A stretch of DNA of 21,532 nucleotides from Chara braunii (Eukaryota > Streptophyta > Charophyceae > Charales > Characeae), in the NCBI GenBank assembly GCA_003427395.1, contig BFEA01000097.1, positions 1,722,943 to 1,744,474 of the forward strand, read 5' to 3'. The notes under the pieces were generated by a model, which saw only the letters and a program-made list of their open reading frames with translations, searched no databases and was not told the origin of the DNA. The position numbers and the translations under genes are program-made. Within the stretch, counting starts at the first letter, position 1. Each line of letters begins with the position of its first letter. This document shows positions 17,625 to 21,532 of this stretch, in pieces.

Positions 17625-17665
17625 GATGACACGCATAAATCGAGAAATGGTCCAAATTTTTAAGG
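17618..17665 (+). pseudogene. U6 snRNA copy, 3' part, after the PLE
   Basis: GCGCAAGGATGACACGCATA, then AATCGAGAAATGGTCCAAATTTTT, matches the 3' half of plant-type U6 and ends in a T5 run like a Pol III terminator. The first seven bases (GCGCAAG, 17618-17624) are shared with the PLE's RT gene, so the junction can fall anywhere in them. Compared with usual U6, the six bases between CATG and GCGCAAGG are missing. Together with 11145-11195 this rebuilds the order of one U6 sequence split by the element. Confidence 0.9.
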
Positions 17666-17963
17666 TTGAAAAAAAAAAAAAAGTTCAAACTGACCAGAAC
17701 AGATACTACACCTCATCTATGTTTAGCTAAAGGCCGAGAAAGGTATTGCTCCTATTTCTTTTTTTTTTTTTTTTTTGCTAGATCTCACCTTTTTTCTTAT
17801 TGCACCAGGATCCTCACACAGTACAAGGAAAGGAAGAAAAGGTGCTGATTGCTAGGCTACTTGGCTCGACCAGCCGTGCAGCACGGCTGTGCGAACAGGG
17901 CAAGTCGCCAGGGGGTCACCTGTGCAGGGCACTCCGTGCAGGCAGAAATTTAATCAGCCCCCC

Positions 17964-17994
<31 letters not shown>

Positions 17995-18428
17995 GTGAAG
18001 GTTTTCTGAGTATAGCCGAAGGAGCCCAAATCCAGGGTTTTTTTTTTTTTTGAGCGTTGGCTGTCAAAGGGGGGGGGGGGGGGGGGGGGGGGTGTAAAAT
18101 GGTGTTGAAGGGGCTACTGGGGTTTAAAGGGGGCTGGCTTAGTCTGGTTCTGTTGTTTTCGTTTTTATCTTCAATTCCGTGAGGAACTGTGATGTGACAC
18201 CCAGCCAGACTTGTATTGCAATTCTACACAACATTTTTGTTTTCTGGACTTCCAAACTTTGTTTTTCTTTTTTTTTTTTTGTGACGCTCGACTTCCCAGA
18301 ACCCTGCCTGGGGCTCATGTCCTGCCGGGCACCCAGGCGTGTATCCGGGCACATGCTGGGTGCCTGGGCGCCCGGACGAGCAGCTGGGGCTGATTTTTTT
18401 TTTTCTTCTCCTTTTTTTTTTTTTTTTT
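17666..18428. other. Homopolymer-rich stretch without a gene
   Basis: It holds A or T runs at about 17669-17682, 17758-17776, 17964-17989, 18039-18051, 18268-18280 and 18411-18428. There is also a 24-nt G run (18069-18092), a hairpin AGCCGTG/CACGGCT near 17870-17887, and a near-perfect 14-bp inverted repeat, CCGGGCACCCAGGC near 18323 with GCCTGGGCGCCCGG near 18362. No coding sequence was recognised. Confidence 0.55.
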
Positions 18429-18430
18429 CA

Positions 18431-18525
18431 TTTGACAATTTCTCGATTTATGTGTGTCATCCTTGGGCAGGGGTCATGCTGAGCTCCTCTGTATCATTCC
18501 ACTGAGATCAGATGTCCCGAAGGAC
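18431..18525 (-). pseudogene. U6 snRNA retropseudogene with poly(A) tail
   Basis: On the minus strand it starts GTCCTTCGGGACATCTGAT and continues with AATGATACAGAGGAG, CTCAGCATGACCCCTGC, CCAAGGATGACACACATAAA and TCGAGAAATTGTC, a full-length but diverged plant-type U6. The ACAGAGA box reads ACAGAGG and the region before it is altered, so function is unlikely. It is followed on the minus strand by an A tract of about 18 (18428-18411), pointing to reverse transcription of a polyadenylated or template-switched U6 copy. No convincing target duplication was found. Confidence 0.85.
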
Positions 18526-18926
18526 CACCGTCTTTTGCTTTTGCTTCCCTTTTTTTTTCCTTTTTCTTGTAAACGAAAACACATCCTTATCGTTATGGGT
18601 CCTGTTTGGCTGGGAACAAGCCTTTTTGTTCAACTTTGGAGGATCCAAGTTGTGGCACGCGGATGAAGTAGTATCGGCCCTGTGTTGTCCCATCTGTTTT
18701 CCTTTTCCGTTAACCGTTCCTCATGAACTGTTCGTTCGAACATCTACGTAGCATCAACATTGTTTGTTTTGAGCTGGCTGTGACTTCAGTTCATTGCTCA
18801 CTTTGGTACATGGGAGTCATTTCATTTCTGTTGTGCCGGTGTTATCTCAGTTTCTATGCATTTGACGATCGTATACAGCAAAAGCGGTAGAACAAACAAG
18901 CTCTTTTCAAAGTGTAATCCATGGCC

Positions 18927-18965
<39 letters not shown>

Positions 18966-19526
18966 CTGTTTTATGGCTAAGGGTAGCAGAGGGAGATGGA
19001 TGTGGCAGTATCCTCTGGACAATTATTTGGGTATGGTGTTGCTCCTGCAGCGCAGGGATATTCTTTTTCTCTGGCTGACACTGCCACCTGCATGTTGTGT
19101 GTCGATATGCGGCGGACGTGACACAGCTCCAACCGCGGTTTCCTAATGTGCATGTATATGCATATGGTGTGCTTCCATGCTTGGATCTGGAGACAGCAGA
19201 GGCGTGCAGAGGCTTCGTGACAAGGTACAATGGATGTATGATATCTCATCTTTACGTCTTCATTAAGTTTTCAAAAGATGTATTTATGGGACGCTGGTCC
19301 CGGTTTCCAGCAGGTGACAGTCCCGCCGTGGTGACCAGGTAAAGTAGCCTTGGTGTGCTATGTGAACGGAGTGTGCGTGTGTTGCCGAGTCCGCAAGGAC
19401 ACTACTGCCCTGGGGGTGGGCTGGATATCAGTACCGGTATGGATCCAGTTTTTATAGCACCTACAAGGGTTGTGGTGGTTACGAGACTTCGTTCCTGTGG
19501 CAGAGGGTGTACGTATGAATTTTTGC
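18526..19526. other. Unassigned stretch with one microsatellite
   Basis: Apart from (GA)n at 18931-18963 and T-rich tracts at 18530-18570, I recognise no gene or known repeat. Open frames crossing it are short and without domains. Confidence 0.4.
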
Positions 19527-19648
19527 TCTACTATTTTTACAGCAAGACAGCTTATAAGTCATAAAAATATTTGTGTTAATAATCAAATCTACTATTTTTA
19601 CAGCAAGACAGCTTATAAGTCATAAAAATATTTGTGTTAATAATCAAA
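19527..19648. repeat. Perfect 61-bp tandem duplication in a mitochondrial insert
   Basis: Two identical 61-bp units (19527-19587, 19588-19648) begin TCTACTATTTTTACAGCAAG and end AATAATCAAA. They encode part of the rps4 S4 domain. Because 61 is not a multiple of three, the first unit is out of frame with the rest. Confidence 0.95.
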
Positions 19649-19806
19649 TTATCCTTCGGCCTAGCTTTCAAGTTTCCAGTGGTGATCTTATTTCTATTCA
19701 ACAAAATTGCAAGTCAACCATCAAACAAAATATAAGATATAACCGAATTTTAAAAAACAAACCATTTCATTTAGAAGTTAATTATCAAACATCGAAGGCG
19801 GCATAA
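19573..19806 (+). pseudogene. rps4: Mitochondrial rps4 fragment (NUMT)
   Basis: The peptide runs through TARQLISHKNICVNNQIILR, PSFQVSSGDLISIQQN and a C-terminal HLEVNYQTSKAA then stop. ARQLISH...ICVNN...FQVSSGDLISI is the S4 RNA-binding fold of ribosomal protein uS4, and HLEVNY near the end is typical of plant mitochondrial rps4 as I recall. Only the 3' part is present; the usual last residues after SKA are missing, and the upstream part is disrupted by the 61-bp duplication. AT-rich codon use differs sharply from the surroundings. I infer a nuclear insert of mitochondrial DNA. Confidence 0.75.
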
Positions 19807-19811
19807 CTAAC

Positions 19812-20021
19812 TGTTTTGATTCTATAGATCACAACGTTATCATGCAAATTATCAAAAAAGAGATTGTCTGTGAGAAATTCCTAGCGCTGGTGAAAGGGTC
19901 GCTTAAAGCGGGATACAAAACCAATGTAGGCAAAGTGCATATTCCCGGAACTCCACAAGCTCTTACGAGCCTGTGCTTCGCACCTCTATTATGTAAGGTT
20001 GTTCTTCGGTTCAAGACCTGA
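19812..20021 (+). pseudogene. Fragment of a mitochondrial group II intron reverse transcriptase
   Basis: A 69-residue frame after the rps4 piece reads CFDSIDHNVIM (RT motif A), KKEIVCEKFLALVKGSLKAG, then a diverged GTPQ motif B region and APLLCKVVL, ending at TGA (20019-20021). Motif A with a following GTPQ and PLLC block is the pattern of group II intron RT/maturases in plant and algal mitochondria. There is no start, no YADD motif and no maturase domain, and GTPQ is followed by altered residues. It adjoins the rps4 fragment directly, so the insert is either rearranged mitochondrial DNA or two joined pieces. Confidence 0.75.
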
Positions 20022-20240
20022 TGCCCGTAAAATCCCGTTGGAATCCAACTCCGCACCAATAGATGGAGCACTGGTTTAAAAAAAAGAAAAGAAAAGAAAA
20101 AGATTCGGTCAAATCCAGGAGACTTCTGAGGGTGTCGACGACAGGTCCAAGTGCGGACCACGTACGGATGACCCAGCCTTGTGCTGGTATAGAGAGTTTT
20201 CTTGTTCTCAATCAGGCTCAAAGCATGCAAGCCACTCTCT

Positions 20241-20485
20241 CAGGCATTTATCCGCTTTAGCAAAGCCATTCAACCACCAGTACATCTGGAGAATTTGAAT
20301 GAGCCTGTCCTAAAAGTTAGGGGACTCGGGACAGGTCCAGCCTGGGGGCGGGCAGAAATTTCACGGTCTCAGGCATTTATCCGCTTTAGCAAAGCCTTCA
20401 TTAAACCACCAATACATCTGGAGAATTTGAATGATCCTCTAAGGGACTCCGGACAGGGACAGCCCGGGGGAGGGCGGAATTATTT
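20241..20485. repeat. 129-bp tandem duplication
   Basis: Units start at CAGGCATTTATCCGCTTTAG (20241) and again at 20370. Both contain CATCTGGAGAATTTGAATGA and a GGGACTC-GGACAGG-CAGCC-GGGGG-GGGC ending. Differences are a few substitutions and short gaps. No coding function was seen. Confidence 0.9.
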
Positions 20486-20940
20486 TTCTTCTGAAGCAGC
20501 AGATTGCGCGCCGATTTGCAGCTTTGTTTCGACTCATGGTTCAACTTCTGCGTGCATGATTACTCACGACTCTGCTTTTGCGTGCATTATGAGTGCTCGC
20601 CGGCAACTGCGACTTGCGGTTTTATCCATACCTGCGGTGCATCGCGTCTGCGCTAGCTCCGCACGTGCGGCGCATAGCGCACGCGCAAGCATGCGCACGC
20701 ACGTCATGCGGCGCACCCCAATAAATAAGGTACAAAACAAAATTCGGAAAGGGCTGGCTGAGGTAGCCAATGGTGCCCCTCCCTTCTAAAAAATCAAAGG
20801 GCACAGAAAAATAAATTAGGCCCACATATTCCTTGTTAAATGGTCTATTGCCTGAAAGACCCCAGCAGCGTATCTGCAAGGGTCCCCAGAATCCCAACAT
20901 CTCGAGAGACGTTGAGCAAAATCTGTATGAGAAACGAGCA
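20486..20940. other. Unassigned stretch with GCGCAC-rich patch
   Basis: GCGCA/TGCGCA words cluster at 20640-20715 as at 10975-11110. CATGATTACTCACGACTCTGC and CATTATGAGTGCTCGC form a weak local repetition near 20555-20595. I see no gene. Confidence 0.4.
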
Positions 20941-21300
20941 GGCCACCAATATATGTTCTGGTTTCTAAACTGAGGTCTGCGTTCTAGCAGTTATGGGTTA
21001 CATTACTACCATGGCTCTCTCTTTCTTTTGTTTCGTTTTCCTACGAGCAGTGGCCCTAAGAGCCTTGCTGCACTCGTCACTACTTGCACAAAAGACAAAA
21101 CATATGGCGGCGTATGGTTCCATGTTCCAGCAGAAGATTCATTCCTCTCTTCTTTTGTTTCCTTTTCCTACGAGCAGTGGCCCTAAGGGCCTTGCTCCAC
21201 TCGTTACCAGTTGCACAGAAGACAAAACATATGGCGACGTATGGTTCCATGTTCTAGCAGAAGATTCATTCTAGTTTTGCATATTTGGTGAGTAGTGGAG
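20940..21300 (+). repeat. Dispersed repeat shared with 10380-10650 (copy 2), with 127-bp internal duplication
   Basis: It shares CCACCAATATATG, CAGTTATGGGTTA, ATGGCTCTCTCTTTCTTTTG, CACAAAAGACA, CATATGGCGG, GTATGGTTCC and AAAATCACGTG with copy 1. Within it CTACGAGCAGTGGCCCTAAG recurs at 21041 and 21168 (127-bp spacing), followed both times by ACATATGGCG and GCAGAAGATTCATTC, so one unit was duplicated here and not in copy 1. Confidence 0.8.
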
Positions 21301-21425
21301 GGAAGCCCTGAAAATCACGTGCTGAGTTGGGCTGCTACTGCCCAAAAACTCGCGTGCTCAGTGGTCCCATAACTGCTGAAACATGGACCTTAAACCACCA
21401 GTACCTCTCCCTGCTTGAGGGAATC

Positions 21426-21532
21426 GACGCGGCCGTTAACGCGCCGCGTCGCGCGGGGTACCCACCGGCGTGCGACCGGTAGTCCCCAAAAAACGGGGCC
21501 AAAAAAAACAAAAAGAAAAAAAAAAAAAGAAA
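21426..21532. other. Three successive hairpins followed by an A-rich tail
   Basis: GACGCGGC/GCCGCGTC (21426-21433, 21443-21450), ACCGG/CCGGT (about 21464-21480) and CCCC/GGGG around an A6 loop (about 21484-21498) come in a row, followed by an A-rich end running off the window. This could be the 3' end of a retroposon, but nothing else supports that. Confidence 0.35.

Noticed and set aside
1-21532. CRISPR array, prokaryotic operon, Shine-Dalgarno sites
   Set aside because: There are no regularly spaced repeats with unique spacers, and all gene content is eukaryotic or mobile-element derived.

Overview
The window looks like nuclear DNA from a repeat-rich eukaryote of the green lineage. My best guess, by inference, is a charophyte alga such as Chara. 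The reasons are long (GA)n, (GT)n, poly(A)/(T) and poly(G) tracts, a decayed hAT transposase of a type I associate with Chara, U6 snRNA sequences of plant type, and a mitochondrial insert carrying rps4 and group II intron reverse transcriptase fragments. I see no intact host protein gene. Almost everything recognisable is a transposable element, a retrocopy, an organelle insert or a local tandem repeat.

Layout. 1-1300: a GGCC-rich repeat family, minus orientation, with a 46-bp tandem array, a TATA box inside an inverted repeat, and a second hairpin. 1300-3000: unassigned sequence and a diverged ~210-bp tandem duplication. 3300-3470: (GT)n and (GA)n. 3830-7420: a decayed hAT transposase on the plus strand, with a zinc finger, DUF659-like core and C-terminal dimerisation region spread over several frames. 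7560-8130 and 8740-9440: two more copies of the GGCC-rich family, plus orientation. 9900-11000: poly(T)-bearing debris, including a nearly empty insertion with a 12-bp target duplication.

11145-17665 is the centrepiece: a U6 snRNA copy split in two by a 6.4-kb Penelope-like retroelement (PLE) on the minus strand. In element order it has a 5' pseudo-LTR, a zinc-knuckle/coiled-coil Gag-like ORF (frameshifted), an ORF with an N-terminal GIY-YIG endonuclease and a CxCxxC linker, an RT ORF, and a 3' pseudo-LTR. This is the permuted endonuclease-then-RT order of the Chlamys/Naiad PLE group. Each pseudo-LTR carries a type I hammerhead ribozyme with an intact core and a self-complementary ACCGGU helix III. 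As I recall the literature, N-terminal-endonuclease PLEs were described as lacking canonical hammerheads, so this combination is the most interesting item here.

17666-21532: homopolymer-rich sequence, a poly(A)-tailed U6 retropseudogene (18431-18525, minus), a mitochondrial insert (about 19527-20021) with a perfect 61-bp tandem duplication, and more tandem duplications of 129 and 127 bp. The last of these belongs to a repeat family also present at 10380-10650.

How the PLE would work (inference from the family): the RT and endonuclease drive target-primed reverse transcription, the Gag-like protein may coat the RNA, and the hammerheads cut tandem transcripts into 5340-nt units. This copy is probably dead, because ORF1 and the endonuclease/RT reading frame are each broken by a frame change.
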